From assembly GCF_014297285.1 (NCBI RefSeq), contig NZ_JACOQI010000010.1, forward strand, positions 1-64,000: a stretch of 64,000 bases of DNA, written 5' to 3'. This DNA comes from Dysosmobacter segnis. GTDB lineage: Bacteria; Bacillota; Clostridia; Oscillospirales; Oscillospiraceae. Shown piece by piece: positions 23,188 through 32,465 of this stretch; the first letter of the stretch is position 1, and each line of letters begins with the position of its first letter. The translations under genes were made by a program, and so were the position numbers. The notes under the pieces are model-generated. The model had not been told where the DNA came from. It searched no databases and was given only the letters and a program-made list of their open reading frames with translations.

Positions 23188-24967
23188 GACCGTCCTCCTT
23201 TTCAAAGGCATCCTCTGCCGGTGCCGCCATACGGGCGGCTTCCTCGTCCAGCTTCCGCTCCGCCGCCCGGCCGATGGCAAAGCTGGCGTCCGCACGGGTG
23301 TCCATGGTCTTCAGATACGCCAGCAGTCCCCATGCCGACAGCATGGCGGAGCCGCCGTTGGACACGAAGGGGAAGGTCACGCCGGTGAGTGGCAGAAGAT
23401 CCACGGAGCCGAACACATTCAGGCTGGTCTGAAACACCAGCAGGGAGCCTGCCGCGCAGGCGGCGATGGTATAAAAGCTGGATCGGCCAGTCCGGGAGGC
23501 GCGAACGGCGAACCATGCCAAGGTCAGGATGCAGGCCACCGCCAGCAGCGCGATAACCAGCCCCCATTCCTCGCATAACATGCCAAACACCAGATCCGTA
23601 TCCCCGGCAGGGATACGCTCCAGCCAGCCGTTTCCGGCACCCATGCCGAACAGGCCGCCGGAGGCCGCCGCCGACATGGTGCGGGTCTGCTGATAGCCGG
23701 AGCCGGAGGCCGCCTCCCAGGCGTGGCCCCACGCGGCGAAGCGGCTCAGAATATAGGGCTTGAACTGTACGATGATCCCCGTGCCAAAGGCCGCGCCGCC
23801 GCAGATGAGGGCCAGAGTTGCGGCGTCCCCGGAGCGGAGATAGGCAATGACCAGGAAGGTCACAAAAAAGATGGCCGCCGTGCCGAAGTCGCTCATCAGC
23901 CCCAGCAGGCCGATGCACACGCCGGTGAGCACGATAAACAGTGCCAGATTCCGGCGGCGGAACAGCCGTTCCAGCGTGGCGGAGCCTGCAAAAATATAGC
24001 AGATCTTGGCGATCTCCGAGGGCTGGAAGGATATACCGCCCAAGGTGACCCAGTTGGTGGCGCCGAATTTAGCCTTGCCCAGCACCAGCGTAATCCCCAA
24101 CAGGCCGATGGCCCCGGCAGCCATGAGCCAGCGGCGCTTTTCCACCCGTTCCAGATCCCGCAGGAATAGACCCAGCGCCAAAAACAGGCCCATGCCCAGA
24201 ACGATGGCCAAAAGCTGCTTGGGAAGGCTTCCCGGTGCGCTGGAAGCTGTCACCGCAAGGGATAACGTCGAAAGATAAAAGGCGATGGTCTCCAACTCAA
24301 AGCCCACGCAGCGGCCCAGCCGCAGCGCGGCGGCGTAGAGCCACATAACCGCCGTGAGGATCAGGAAGCAGATGGGGATCACCGGGCTGGCCTTCTCCCC
24401 CGCCGCCAATGTTAACTGAATGGCGGTCAAAATCTGAAATACCGTCAGCCACAAAAAAGAGGGCCACATGGCGGCGGGCCGCTCCGCCTGCCGCTTCTTT
24501 TCCAGTTCTTCCCGCTCCCCCACGGTCTGGGGCAGGAACACCAGCGGTACGCCGCCCAGTGTAATCGTATCCCCCAGCTTCACCGGGGCCTGCTCTGTCA
24601 CAGGGGTCCCGTTGACGGCGGTGCCGCCCTTGGAGCCAAGATCATACACCGTCCAAGCTCCGTCCTCACCACGGCACAGCGCCGCGTGCTGCCGGGAGAT
24701 GCTGGGATAGTTCAGAATCGCATCGGCGGATTTACCCCGCCCCAGAATATTTTCCCAGTGGGTCAGGGGGATACTGCCGCCGCCGGGCAGGCTCAACTGG
24801 GCCCAGACCTCCGGCGTGTGGGGGATTCGCAGCAGGGACCGGATGGCCCGCACCAGGATCAGCGCCGAAAGCACCGGAAACAGCAGCCGTGCAATGGCCG
24901 TGTACCAGCCGGTAATCAGAGGATGGGCACTCAGCCACAGGGACAGCGCAGAAAACAGTTCCTGCAT
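23174..24967 (-). CDS. FHA domain fused to an FtsW/RodA/SpoVE (SEDS) glycosyltransferase
   Basis: A 597-residue membrane protein. Residues 15-45 are a first hydrophobic segment; about 65-150 form a forkhead-associated domain with NILGRGKSADAILN, SISRQHAAL and GTAVNG, the Arg, Ser and His and Asn-Gly phosphothreonine-binding residues. Residues 170-570 form a SEDS domain of about ten helices with GAxNW, FQPSExAK and FPFVSNGGSAML. SEDS proteins polymerise lipid II together with a class-B PBP, here the coupled next gene. The FHA domain suggests control by a Ser/Thr kinase such as PrkC. Acidic cytoplasmic tail. Confidence 0.93.
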   Translation of the reverse strand: MQELFSALSLWLSAHPLITGWYTAIARLLFPVLSALILVRAIRSLLRIPHTPEVWAQLSLPGGGSIPLTHWENILGRGKSADAILNYPSISRQHAALCRGEDGAWTVYDLGSKGGTAVNGTPVTEQAPVKLGDTITLGGVPLVFLPQTVGEREELEKKRQAERPAAMWPSFLWLTVFQILTAIQLTLAAGEKASPVIPICFLILTAVMWLYAAALRLGRCVGFELETIAFYLSTLSLAVTASSAPGSLPKQLLAIVLGMGLFLALGLFLRDLERVEKRRWLMAAGAIGLLGITLVLGKAKFGATNWVTLGGISFQPSEIAKICYIFAGSATLERLFRRRNLALFIVLTGVCIGLLGLMSDFGTAAIFFVTFLVIAYLRSGDAATLALICGGAAFGTGIIVQFKPYILSRFAAWGHAWEAASGSGYQQTRTMSAAASGGLFGMGAGNGWLERIPAGDTDLVFGMLCEEWGLVIALLAVACILTLAWFAVRASRTGRSSFYTIAACAAGSLLVFQTSLNVFGSVDLLPLTGVTFPFVSNGGSAMLSAWGLLAYLKTMDTRADASFAIGRAAERKLDEEAARMAAPAEDAFEKEDGHAED

Positions 24968-25123
24968 CCCATTCCCTCCTTTCCGAAAAAACAGCTTCAG
25001 ACCGAACCGGCGGAGTCTGTCTCCGTCAGCCGGAAATCAGGGTTATTATAGCATTATCCCAATAGCCTGTACACCCTTGCCGACGGAAAAACACAGTCTT
25101 TTATTCTTTTTTCTGTTTTTCAC

Positions 25124-25152
25124 TTGACCGTTTGTTAAAAATAGATTAAAAT
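25124..25152 (+). promoter_or_regulatory. Promoter and structured leader of a radical SAM gene
   Basis: TTGACC (25124-25129), 17 bp and TAAAAT (25147-25152). A leader of roughly 90 bases contains an AGGGCGGG/CCCGCCTT hairpin at about 25184-25211. Confidence 0.65.
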
Positions 25153-25250
25153 AATTATCCGTATGTACGAATATATGTCTACTCAGGGCGGGGACCGTTG
25201 TTTCCCGCCTTGATCTACCATCTATAAATAGGAAAGGCCGATCGATCATC

Positions 25251-26138
25251 ATGAATCATCCATACAAAACAAGGGAAGGCGGCGCTACCGTCACCATCTT
25301 TGTCCCCTACGACTGCAAAAACCACTGCCCTTTCTGTATCAATAAGGAAGAATACGGGGATATGACCGGCTTCTCTCTGGAGAAGATCGTCCAGAGCATC
25401 CGCCGGATGGATGCCATCACCCCCAAATGCGATTTCGTCTTTACCGGCGGCGAGCCCTTTGCCGACATTGAAAAGCTCCAGATCATGCTGGATGAGATCC
25501 CCACCACCCACCGGGTGTTCATCAACACCACTCTGCCCGTCTCCAAATGTCAGACGGAGGAGGACATTCTGGCCTTCGCGGAGCGGAATAAGCACAAGAT
25601 CACCTGCATCAATGTATCCCGCCACATGCAGCACTATGTGGTGGAGTCCAATGACTCGCTGCTGACCCGGCTGCCGGTACCCTTCCGGATCAACTGCGTT
25701 CTCTACAAGGATTATCCCAAGGAGAACCTGATCCCCTTCATTGAGCGCTTCCGCAAGCTTCCCGGCGCCAACATCCAGTTCCGCTTTGACTACACTGCCA
25801 CCACTCCCGAAAACCTCTACGAGCCGGACAAGATCCTGCACGATCTGAAGGAGATCGCGGAATACACCGGTCTGGACGGCTGCCGGATGCGCTGCGGCTT
25901 CCACTTCGACTACAAGGGCATGGAGCTGACCTATCACAAGACCCTGCCCTACTCCACCATCGTGGAGACCGATCCCGCTGACGGCGTTACCTATGATATT
26001 CTCTATGACATCCTCATCAAGCAGACCGGCGAGATCCATTCCGACTGGACCGGCGTGGTGATGGACGTCCCCGCCTATGAGAAGGTTGTCTTTGAGCCCT
26101 ATGACCTGAAATGGCTGGAGGGCGGCCCCCGCAAATAA
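25251..26138 (+). CDS. Radical SAM protein
   Basis: A 295-residue protein with the [4Fe-4S] motif CKNHCPFC (Cys22, Cys26, Cys29; Cx3Cx2C) and FTGGEP near residue 64, a radical SAM glycine-rich SAM-binding motif. There is no SPASM Cys cluster at the C-terminus. AAAGG lies upstream of the ATG. Monocistronic with promoter and terminator. The substrate is unknown; small stand-alone enzymes of this kind in Clostridia often act on peptides or act as activases. Confidence 0.85.
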   Translation: MNHPYKTREGGATVTIFVPYDCKNHCPFCINKEEYGDMTGFSLEKIVQSIRRMDAITPKCDFVFTGGEPFADIEKLQIMLDEIPTTHRVFINTTLPVSKCQTEEDILAFAERNKHKITCINVSRHMQHYVVESNDSLLTRLPVPFRINCVLYKDYPKENLIPFIERFRKLPGANIQFRFDYTATTPENLYEPDKILHDLKEIAEYTGLDGCRMRCGFHFDYKGMELTYHKTLPYSTIVETDPADGVTYDILYDILIKQTGEIHSDWTGVVMDVPAYEKVVFEPYDLKWLEGGPRK

Positions 26139-26145
26139 GCTGACA

Positions 26146-26180
26146 ACCCCCAGAAGCAATGCTTCTGGGGGTCTTTTTTT
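26146..26180 (+). terminator. Terminator of the radical SAM gene
   Basis: CCCCCAGAAGCA and TGCTTCTGGGGG form a long stem, then TCTTTTTTT. Confidence 0.9.
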
Positions 26181-26282
26181 CTCCCAATTCAGTTTTGTGC
26201 TCCCAGCAATCCCGTCCTCTTGTTTTTCAGAGGATCTGAAAGAGAAACCCAAAGCGACACCGCATATCGGTTCTTCAAGCAG

Positions 26283-26315
26283 CACCCCCAGACCGGAGTC
26301 TCCGGTCTGGGGGTG
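26283..26315 (-). terminator. Hairpin after the class-A PBP gene
   Basis: CACCCCCAGACCGGA and TCCGGTCTGGGGGTG form a 15-bp perfect stem. There is no T run, so it may stabilise the 3' end rather than terminate alone. Confidence 0.6.
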
Positions 26316-26345
26316 TATCAGCTATATGATCTTGCGCGCTCTGTC

Positions 26346-29042
26346 TCAGTTCCGATTGAACAGATTGGCCGCCCACATACCGGCATCGCCGAAGCCGCCG
26401 CTGGGGTCCTCTGGGGCCGGAGGCTCCGACGGGATCACGATGCCGCCGGTTGGATCGTCAGGCAGGTTCGCGTCCCCGAAGCCGCCGCTGGGATCGTCGA
26501 CCGACGGGCTGTAGTTGGGATCATTGGGATCATCAACGCCACCGCCGGGGTGATCCGGGTCCACCGGCGTCATGCCGGCATGGGCCGGACAGCCGATGAC
26601 CTCCGGGTAGGTCTCTCCGCCACTTGCCGTAGGCGTGGGCTCCAGACCGATGGCCCGCTTCATCTCGATCAGATGGAACATCTTGTCCGGGTTCTTGGCA
26701 CTGTCGGTGGCAATGGAGGCGTAGCGGGTGCCGTCCGCCTTGAAATACTCGGTCCGTTCAAAGTCCAGCACACCCACCTGCTTAATTGCAGAGGAGGGAC
26801 AGTTATCGGTGGCAACGCACTTACCCTCGGTGCAGTAATCCACAAAGGTGTGGAGATTGCAGTTCTCCGTGGGAGCCGTGCCTGCCGCCACCGTGACCTG
26901 AACCGCCCGGCTGCCCCGGATGTCAGAACGGCAAGCGTCGGTGCACAGCAGGCCGCTGTCGGCGCAGACCGTCACCTGCTCCAGGCCGCTGGCAGGCTTT
27001 GCAAAGCTCTTATTCTCCAGATGCTCGTGGATCTTCTGCATGACCGGCTTCCACATGGTAATGGCCGGGTTGCCGGAGGCGGAGATCTTCTCATTGGTCT
27101 TGGGATAGCCCGTCCACACGGCGGCGCAGTAATAGGGGGTATATCCCACGAAATAGCGGGTCTTGGAGTTATCCGTGGTACCGGTCTTGCCCGCGATGGT
27201 CATGCCGCTGAACTTGGCGGAGGTACCGGTACCGGCGTTCACCACGCTGGTAAGCATCTGGTTCATGAAGTAGGCCGTGGTCTCCTTCATGGCCACATGG
27301 GTCTCGCCCTCGTTTTTCAGCACGGTCTCACCGTTGCTGTCCCGGACCTCGGTATACATCTTGGGGGAGTTGTAAACGCCGCTGTTGGCAAAGGCAGAGA
27401 AGGCCGCCGCCATCTCCACAGTGCTCAGGCCATAGGTCAGACCGCCCATGGCCAGCGGGGAAACGGCCATATCCTCCGGCACCAGGCTGAGGCCCAGCTT
27501 CTCCGTGGCGTAAGCGTAGGACTCCGCCACGCCCAGCGCCTCCACGGTCTGAACGGCGATGGTGTTGATGGAACGCCGGACGCCCTCGCCGATCATGGTC
27601 CAGCCGGTGTAGGTATTGGGGGAGTTCTTAGGCCAGGGAGAATTGTTCATAAGCTCTACGGGGTAGTTATCAAAGGTGGTGGCCGGTGTCACAGCACCGG
27701 CGTCCAGAGCTGCGGAATACACCGTCAGCGGCTTGATAGAAGAACCAACCTGATGCTTCTGGACCGCATAGTTGTCCACCAGATTCTGGGTCTTGGGGCC
27801 CATGGCGCCCACCATGCCCACGATGTTGCCGGTATAGGGGTCCATGATGGTGATACCGGATTGCAGCTGGTGGCCCTTGGCAGAGTGTACATTCAAATTG
27901 CTCAGATCTGCGTAGACATCCTCCGCGATCTTCTGGATATCCGGGTCCATGGTGCAATAGATCTGATAGCCGCTGTTGTTCACCAGCCGCTGGGCCGCTT
28001 CATAAGAAATGCTCTTGGCCTGGGCCAGATCTGTGGTCACGTCCTTGATGAGCTGCTCCACGAACCAGTTGTTGATCTCGATACCGTCGGTCTTGACCAG
28101 CTCGCTGGCGTCTCCGGAGGTATCTGTGAAGTTCAAAGGCTCCGCCTTGGCGGCTTCGCACTCCTCTTTTGTCAGATAGGGCTTGCCGGTATCGGGATTG
28201 ATGACCTTAGACATCTTGTCCAGGATCAGTTCCTGGCGCTTCTTGTTCAACTGCCGGGGAGTGACGGTGGTGCCGTCCTTCCGGGTGTAGGTCCGTTCAT
28301 ACTTGGGGTTGTAGAGGGACGGGTTGTTGGTGATAGCGATGATACAGGCGCTCTCCGCCGCCGTCAGGTCCTTGGCTGACTTGCCGAAGTAGTATTCCGC
28401 TGCCGTTTCCACGCCGCCGCAGCCGCTGCCCAAATAGATCATATTCAGGTACAGCTCCAGAATCTGGCTTTTCGTGTTGTTCTTTTCAAATTCCAACGCC
28501 CGGAAGATCTCCTTGACCTTGCGGTTGATGGTGTTCTGATTCTCGCCGGTCATGTTTTTCAGCATCTGCTGGGTGATGGTGGAGCCGCCGTAGCTGTCGT
28601 TGCTGCCGGTGAGGGTCAGCAGCGTAGCGCCCAGGGTCCGCTTCCAGTCCACGCCGTGATGGCTGAAAAAGCGCTCGTCCTCAATGGACACCGCCGCCTG
28701 CCACAGGTAGGGGGACATATCGTCGATGTCGATCAGGACACGGTTCTCCTGCCCGTGGACCTTCTGGAACTCCACCCACTGACCGCTCTCCTTGTCCTGA
28801 TAATAGACCACGGAGCTCTGGGACATGGTGTAGTCCTCCGCCCGGACCTCCAGCGTCGGCAGCAGAGATGTATTCACATACTTCATGAAAATTCCCAGCA
28901 GCATGAGCGTTGTGCAGACGCCGATCAGGACCAGGGTAAAGACCGTCATCACAACGCCGCCCGCCACATGACCGGGCCGGACCTTCCGCCGTTTGCGGGA
29001 ATGATCCGCCCCCTGGGGATGCGTGTTTCTTCTTTCCTCCAA
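26346..29042 (-). CDS. Class-A penicillin-binding protein (PBP1A-like), TTG start
   Basis: A bifunctional peptidoglycan glycosyltransferase/transpeptidase. After a basic cytoplasmic end and one anchor (about 28-54) come the GT51 motifs EDERFFSHHGVDW, GGSTITQQMLKN and EILELYLNMIYLGxGxxG-like sequence, then the transpeptidase with SSIK near 432, RSINT and KTGTT near 617. The tail (about 690-898) is Cys-rich, then Pro/Gly/Asp-rich with DPSGGFGDA twice. I chose TTG 29042 because AAAGGAGG lies seven bases before it; the frame extends nine codons further to 29069 without an RBS. Confidence 0.94.
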   Translation of the reverse strand: MEERRNTHPQGADHSRKRRKVRPGHVAGGVVMTVFTLVLIGVCTTLMLLGIFMKYVNTSLLPTLEVRAEDYTMSQSSVVYYQDKESGQWVEFQKVHGQENRVLIDIDDMSPYLWQAAVSIEDERFFSHHGVDWKRTLGATLLTLTGSNDSYGGSTITQQMLKNMTGENQNTINRKVKEIFRALEFEKNNTKSQILELYLNMIYLGSGCGGVETAAEYYFGKSAKDLTAAESACIIAITNNPSLYNPKYERTYTRKDGTTVTPRQLNKKRQELILDKMSKVINPDTGKPYLTKEECEAAKAEPLNFTDTSGDASELVKTDGIEINNWFVEQLIKDVTTDLAQAKSISYEAAQRLVNNSGYQIYCTMDPDIQKIAEDVYADLSNLNVHSAKGHQLQSGITIMDPYTGNIVGMVGAMGPKTQNLVDNYAVQKHQVGSSIKPLTVYSAALDAGAVTPATTFDNYPVELMNNSPWPKNSPNTYTGWTMIGEGVRRSINTIAVQTVEALGVAESYAYATEKLGLSLVPEDMAVSPLAMGGLTYGLSTVEMAAAFSAFANSGVYNSPKMYTEVRDSNGETVLKNEGETHVAMKETTAYFMNQMLTSVVNAGTGTSAKFSGMTIAGKTGTTDNSKTRYFVGYTPYYCAAVWTGYPKTNEKISASGNPAITMWKPVMQKIHEHLENKSFAKPASGLEQVTVCADSGLLCTDACRSDIRGSRAVQVTVAAGTAPTENCNLHTFVDYCTEGKCVATDNCPSSAIKQVGVLDFERTEYFKADGTRYASIATDSAKNPDKMFHLIEMKRAIGLEPTPTASGGETYPEVIGCPAHAGMTPVDPDHPGGGVDDPNDPNYSPSVDDPSGGFGDANLPDDPTGGIVIPSEPPAPEDPSGGFGDAGMWAANLFNRN

Positions 29043-29258
29043 CTTGGAACCTCCTTTTGTGATCCACAAGGCGGTTTCCCTTCAGGAAACCAACCCACAA
29101 TACACCATTATCAAGTCCATTATATCATCCCCTGTCAACTGCGAAAATGTCGGATTCAACCGGTGAAAAGTTTCCGCTTCCATAGATTTTACCAAATTTT
29201 TCCGAAAATTTCTGTCACATAACTTTCGTACTTCGCTGCTTTTTCACGGTTTTCGCTC

Positions 29259-29287
29259 TTGCAATCATCGTTTTCTTCCGTTACAAT
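29259..29287 (+). promoter_or_regulatory. Promoter of the DUF1292 gene
   Basis: TTGCAA (29259-29264), 17 bp, TACAAT (29282-29287). The intergenic stretch 29070-29258 also carries TTGACA/TATAAT words on the minus strand (near 29125-29145) that probably drive the PBP gene. Confidence 0.65.
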
Positions 29288-29339
29288 AAGGGCAATCCTT
29301 CCCCGGAGGGACAGACAACACGAGAAAGGGTATACAAAG

Positions 29340-29627
29340 ATGAGTGAAGATTTCGGCCCCACCTTTATTACCGTGACCGACGAGGACGGAAAAGAGCTGG
29401 TTTTGGAATTTGTAGACGCTCTGGAGTATAACGGCCAGATGTATCAGGCCTTCTTCCCCGCCGAGACCGAGGGGGAAAACGAGGATGATCCCGACAACGG
29501 TCTGGTGATCCTGAAGGTCATCCACGAGGATGGCGAGGATCTGCTCTCCACGCTGGACTCCGACGAGGAGCTGGAGGCGGTCTACGAGCAGTTCATGGAG
29601 CTGCTGTTTGACGAGGACGAGGAATAA
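29340..29627 (+). CDS. DUF1292 family protein
   Basis: A 95-residue, very acidic protein (MSEDFGPTFITVTDEDGKEL at the start, ELLFDEDEE at the end) with the DUF1292 core FVDALEYNGQMYQAFFPAE. Start is ATG 29340 with AAAGGG upstream; the longer frame crosses the promoter. The family is common in Firmicutes, usually near RuvX/YqgF and alanyl-tRNA synthetase, but the role is unknown. It is alone here, upstream of a probable 6S RNA. Confidence 0.85.
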   Translation: MSEDFGPTFITVTDEDGKELVLEFVDALEYNGQMYQAFFPAETEGENEDDPDNGLVILKVIHEDGEDLLSTLDSDEELEAVYEQFMELLFDEDEE

Positions 29628-29669
29628 TTCCTCCGTTTCCACGCAGACTTTTAAGGAATACGTCATTCC

Positions 29670-29872
29670 GCGTGTCCTGCGGGGTGCGTGATAGATCTTT
29701 TTTTAACCCACATTTCGTTATTAGGGATGCACCTCTCAGGGTGTGGATCGCAGGCCTCCCGGCTGCCGTTCGCGGTTGGAAGTTGGAAGCGGTAAAGCAT
29801 TCTGGAAGCAACCCACCTGTGCTTGAAGGTGCAGGTTATAACGAGGTCTACACGGCCGCCGCGGGACAGCTT
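29670..29872 (+). ncRNA. ssrS: Probable 6S RNA
   Basis: About 200 bases close on themselves: GTCCTGCGG (29674) pairs with CCGCGGGAC (29859-29867). Between lie conserved-looking blocks (GGGATGCACCTCTCAGG, GGATCGCAGGCCTCC) that I recall from 6S RNAs of Clostridia. 6S RNA is a long irregular hairpin that mimics an open promoter and holds σA RNA polymerase. It is followed by a strong terminator and has no reading frame with an RBS. I did not fold it or compare it with a model. Confidence 0.7.
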
Positions 29873-29880
29873 TATACGAC

Positions 29881-29910
29881 AAAAAGGACTGCTTTGCAGT
29901 CCTTTTTTCA
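29881..29910 (+). terminator. Terminator after the 6S-like RNA
   Basis: AAAAAGGACTGC and GCAGTCCTTTTTT around TTT. Confidence 0.9.
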
Positions 29911-29981
29911 GTTTATTTTCAGATATGTGTCATACAATAAGCGCAGTTTTGCCCCGGATGGCATCAAACGCGATCTGGTAC

Positions 29982-30010
29982 TTGCATATCGCGGCGCAAT
30001 CCTTTATAAT
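29982..30010 (+). promoter_or_regulatory. Promoter of the PpiC foldase gene
   Basis: TTGCAT (29982-29987), 17 bp, TATAAT (30005-30010). Confidence 0.75.
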
Positions 30011-30082
30011 GACGGGGTATGTGACAAATCATGCGGCGCTGTGCCGCGCAACAACGTTTAAACTTGAGAGGATGGACAACAA

Positions 30083-31645
30083 ATGAGCGCATCAAGAGAA
30101 AAAAAGCTCCGGCAGGATCAGACGGCCTCCGGCTATGTGGATCCCAAGGCAGAAAAGGAGCTGGAAGAAAAGAAGGCTGAAAAGCGCAGCAACGTTCTGT
30201 ACAGCGTCATCGCCGTACTGTTCGTGCTGGTGGTGGCAGCCAGCTTCCTCTGGAGATCCAATGTGATCTCCCGCAACGCCACGGCCCTGACCATTGACGG
30301 CGAAACCTACAGTGCCGCCGAGGTGAATTTCTATTATCAGAATGTTTACCGCGGCTTCCTGCAGAGCAATTCCTACTTCATCAGCTATCTGGGCCTGGAC
30401 ACCAACGCCTCCCTGAAGAGCCAGACGGTGAACGCCACCGCCGCTTCCATGATGGGCGTAGAGGAAGGTTCCTCTTGGCATGATTATATCATGGACAACA
30501 CTGTCAAGCAGATGACCATGGTCCAGCGGGGTCTGAAGCAGGCACAGGAGGAAGGCTATCAGTTCCCCGCCAGCGTGCAGGAGCAGTATGAGGACTCCCT
30601 GAATTCCCTGAAGACCTCTGCGGAATCCACCGGCATGTCCGTGAAGGCATATCTCCAGAGAAATCTGGGTGCCATCATGACGGAGAAGGTCTACAACCAG
30701 CAGGTCCTGCGGATGCTGCAGTATCAGGCATACGCCCAGAGCTATTCCGACAGCCTGACCTACACCGACGCGGAGCTGGAAGCCGCCTATCAGGCAGATC
30801 CCAAGACCTATGACAAGGCCGCCTGGGAGTATGTGGTCGTCAGCGGCGCTGCCGATTCCACCACGGATGCCGACGGCAACACCGTTCAGGCCACCGATGA
30901 GGAGCAGGCTGCTGCCAAGGAGACCGCCAAGGCCACCGCAGAAGAGATCCTGGCCGCTTACAACAGCGGAAAGTCTCTGGAATCCATTGCCGGCAATTAT
31001 GAAAAGGCCACCTATTACAACACCACCGACGCCACTTATTATGACGGCGTTGTGGGTAACTGGCTCTTTGACGATGCCCGCAAGGACGGTGACACGGAGA
31101 TTCTGGAAGTTGGAACCAACTATTACGTCGGTCTGTTCCACAGCCGCGGCCGCGAGGAATACAAGACCGTGGACATCCGTCACATCCTCATCACCCCCGA
31201 AACCGGCACCAAGGCTCAGGGCGACGAGGGCTATGAGGACGAGCAGACCCAGCTGAAGGCCGCCGCCCGCACCAAGGCCGAGGAAATTCTGGCCCAGTGG
31301 AAGTCCGGCGAGGCCACCGAGGATTCCTTCGCCCAGCTGGCTCTGGAAAATTCCGCTGACGGCTCCAAGTATGACGGCGGTCTCTACACCCGGGTCACCA
31401 AGGGCTGGGCCGTGGAGGAGTTCAATGACTGGTGCTTCGACGCTTCCCGCAAGGATGGTGACACCGGTATCGTGGACACCACCTACGGTTCTCATGTGAT
31501 GTACTTCGTTGGCTACGATCTGCCTGCCTGGGCGGCATCTGTCACCTCCGATCTGCAGGAGAAGGCCGCTTCCGAGTGGAGCACCGCCCTGTCTGAAAAC
31601 GCCGATGTGCAGCAGAGCGACTTCGGCATGAAGTTTGTGGGTTAA
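30083..31645 (+). CDS. Membrane-anchored PpiC-type peptidyl-prolyl isomerase
   Basis: A 520-residue type II membrane protein: a charged cytoplasmic start, one helix at about 38-57 (VLYSVIAVLFVLVVAASFLW), then an extracytoplasmic SurA/PrsA-like domain. A parvulin (PpiC) domain lies at about 370-490, with DIRHILITPET near 370 and ALENSADGSKYDGGLYTRVTK as the conserved GG segment. It probably helps secreted proteins fold outside the membrane, like PrsA, but without a lipobox Cys. GAGAGG lies 11 bases before the ATG. Confidence 0.9.
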   Translation: MSASREKKLRQDQTASGYVDPKAEKELEEKKAEKRSNVLYSVIAVLFVLVVAASFLWRSNVISRNATALTIDGETYSAAEVNFYYQNVYRGFLQSNSYFISYLGLDTNASLKSQTVNATAASMMGVEEGSSWHDYIMDNTVKQMTMVQRGLKQAQEEGYQFPASVQEQYEDSLNSLKTSAESTGMSVKAYLQRNLGAIMTEKVYNQQVLRMLQYQAYAQSYSDSLTYTDAELEAAYQADPKTYDKAAWEYVVVSGAADSTTDADGNTVQATDEEQAAAKETAKATAEEILAAYNSGKSLESIAGNYEKATYYNTTDATYYDGVVGNWLFDDARKDGDTEILEVGTNYYVGLFHSRGREEYKTVDIRHILITPETGTKAQGDEGYEDEQTQLKAAARTKAEEILAQWKSGEATEDSFAQLALENSADGSKYDGGLYTRVTKGWAVEEFNDWCFDASRKDGDTGIVDTTYGSHVMYFVGYDLPAWAASVTSDLQEKAASEWSTALSENADVQQSDFGMKFVG

Positions 31646-31676
31646 AACTCAGTCATCGGCCCACTATTCCCGAAAC

Positions 31677-31705
31677 AAAGGGTCGGCTTTTCAGCCGGCC
31701 CTTTT
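31677..31705 (+). terminator. Terminator of the PpiC gene
   Basis: AAAGGGTCGGCT and AGCCGGCCCTTT around TTTC, followed by TTGA. Confidence 0.85.
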
Positions 31706-31736
31706 TGATCTTTACTTTTGAAATTCGGAGCGTTTT

Positions 31737-32462
31737 ATGGACGAGCGTTTTTTGCGAAATGAAATGTTGTGGGGCAAGGATGGACAGGCCCGCCTGACCG
31801 CCGCCCACGTCATCGTGTTCGGACTGGGCGGCGTGGGCAGCTACGTGGCAGAGTGTCTGGCCCGGGCCGGTGTGGGCGAGCTGACGCTGGTGGACAGCGA
31901 CACTGTGGCTCTCTCCAATCTGAACCGTCAGCTGGAGGCGCTGGACTCCACCGTGGGGCTTCCCAAGGCAGAGGCCGTGGCCCGGCGGGTCCGGGATATC
32001 AACCCCTATGCGGTCCTGCATCCCATGGAGGCCCTGTACAATGCCGACAACCGGGAACAGTTCTTCCCTGCAGGCTGCAGGTATGACTATATTGTGGACG
32101 CCATTGATCTGGTAAGCTGCAAGCTGGATCTGGCGGAGACCGCCCGGCGGCTGGGCGTCCCCCTCATCATGGCATTGGGTACCGGCAACAAGCTTGACCC
32201 CTCTCTGCTGCGGCTGGCGGATATTTCAGAGACCTACGGCTGCCCGCTGGCCCGGGTCATGCGGAAGGAGCTGCGGAACCGGGGCATCCTCCACCAGACG
32301 GTGGTCTTTTCCCCGGAACAGCCTGCGCCTACCCAGCAGCTGGAGGCTCCCCCGCCGGGACGGCGGAGCGTTCCCGCCAGTAACCCTTGGGTTCCCGCCA
32401 CTGCCGGACTGCTGATGGGAAGCAAGGTAGTCCGTGACCTTATCGCCCAAAAGGAGGCGTAA
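31737..32462 (+). CDS. tcdA: tRNA threonylcarbamoyladenosine dehydratase (ThiF/HesA family)
   Basis: TcdA/CsdL adenylates and cyclises t6A37 of tRNA to ct6A. The 241-residue protein has the E1-like nucleotide motif VFGLGGVGSYVAE near residues 25-37, LTLVDSDTVALSNLNRQ near 46 and DAIDLVSCK near 120, with no rhodanese or second domain. It matches TcdA length and layout rather than MoeB/ThiF. It is followed within three bases by the DUF554 gene, so they are co-transcribed. Confidence 0.9.
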   Translation: MDERFLRNEMLWGKDGQARLTAAHVIVFGLGGVGSYVAECLARAGVGELTLVDSDTVALSNLNRQLEALDSTVGLPKAEAVARRVRDINPYAVLHPMEALYNADNREQFFPAGCRYDYIVDAIDLVSCKLDLAETARRLGVPLIMALGTGNKLDPSLLRLADISETYGCPLARVMRKELRNRGILHQTVVFSPEQPAPTQQLEAPPPGRRSVPASNPWVPATAGLLMGSKVVRDLIAQKEA

Positions 32463-32465
32463 TGT

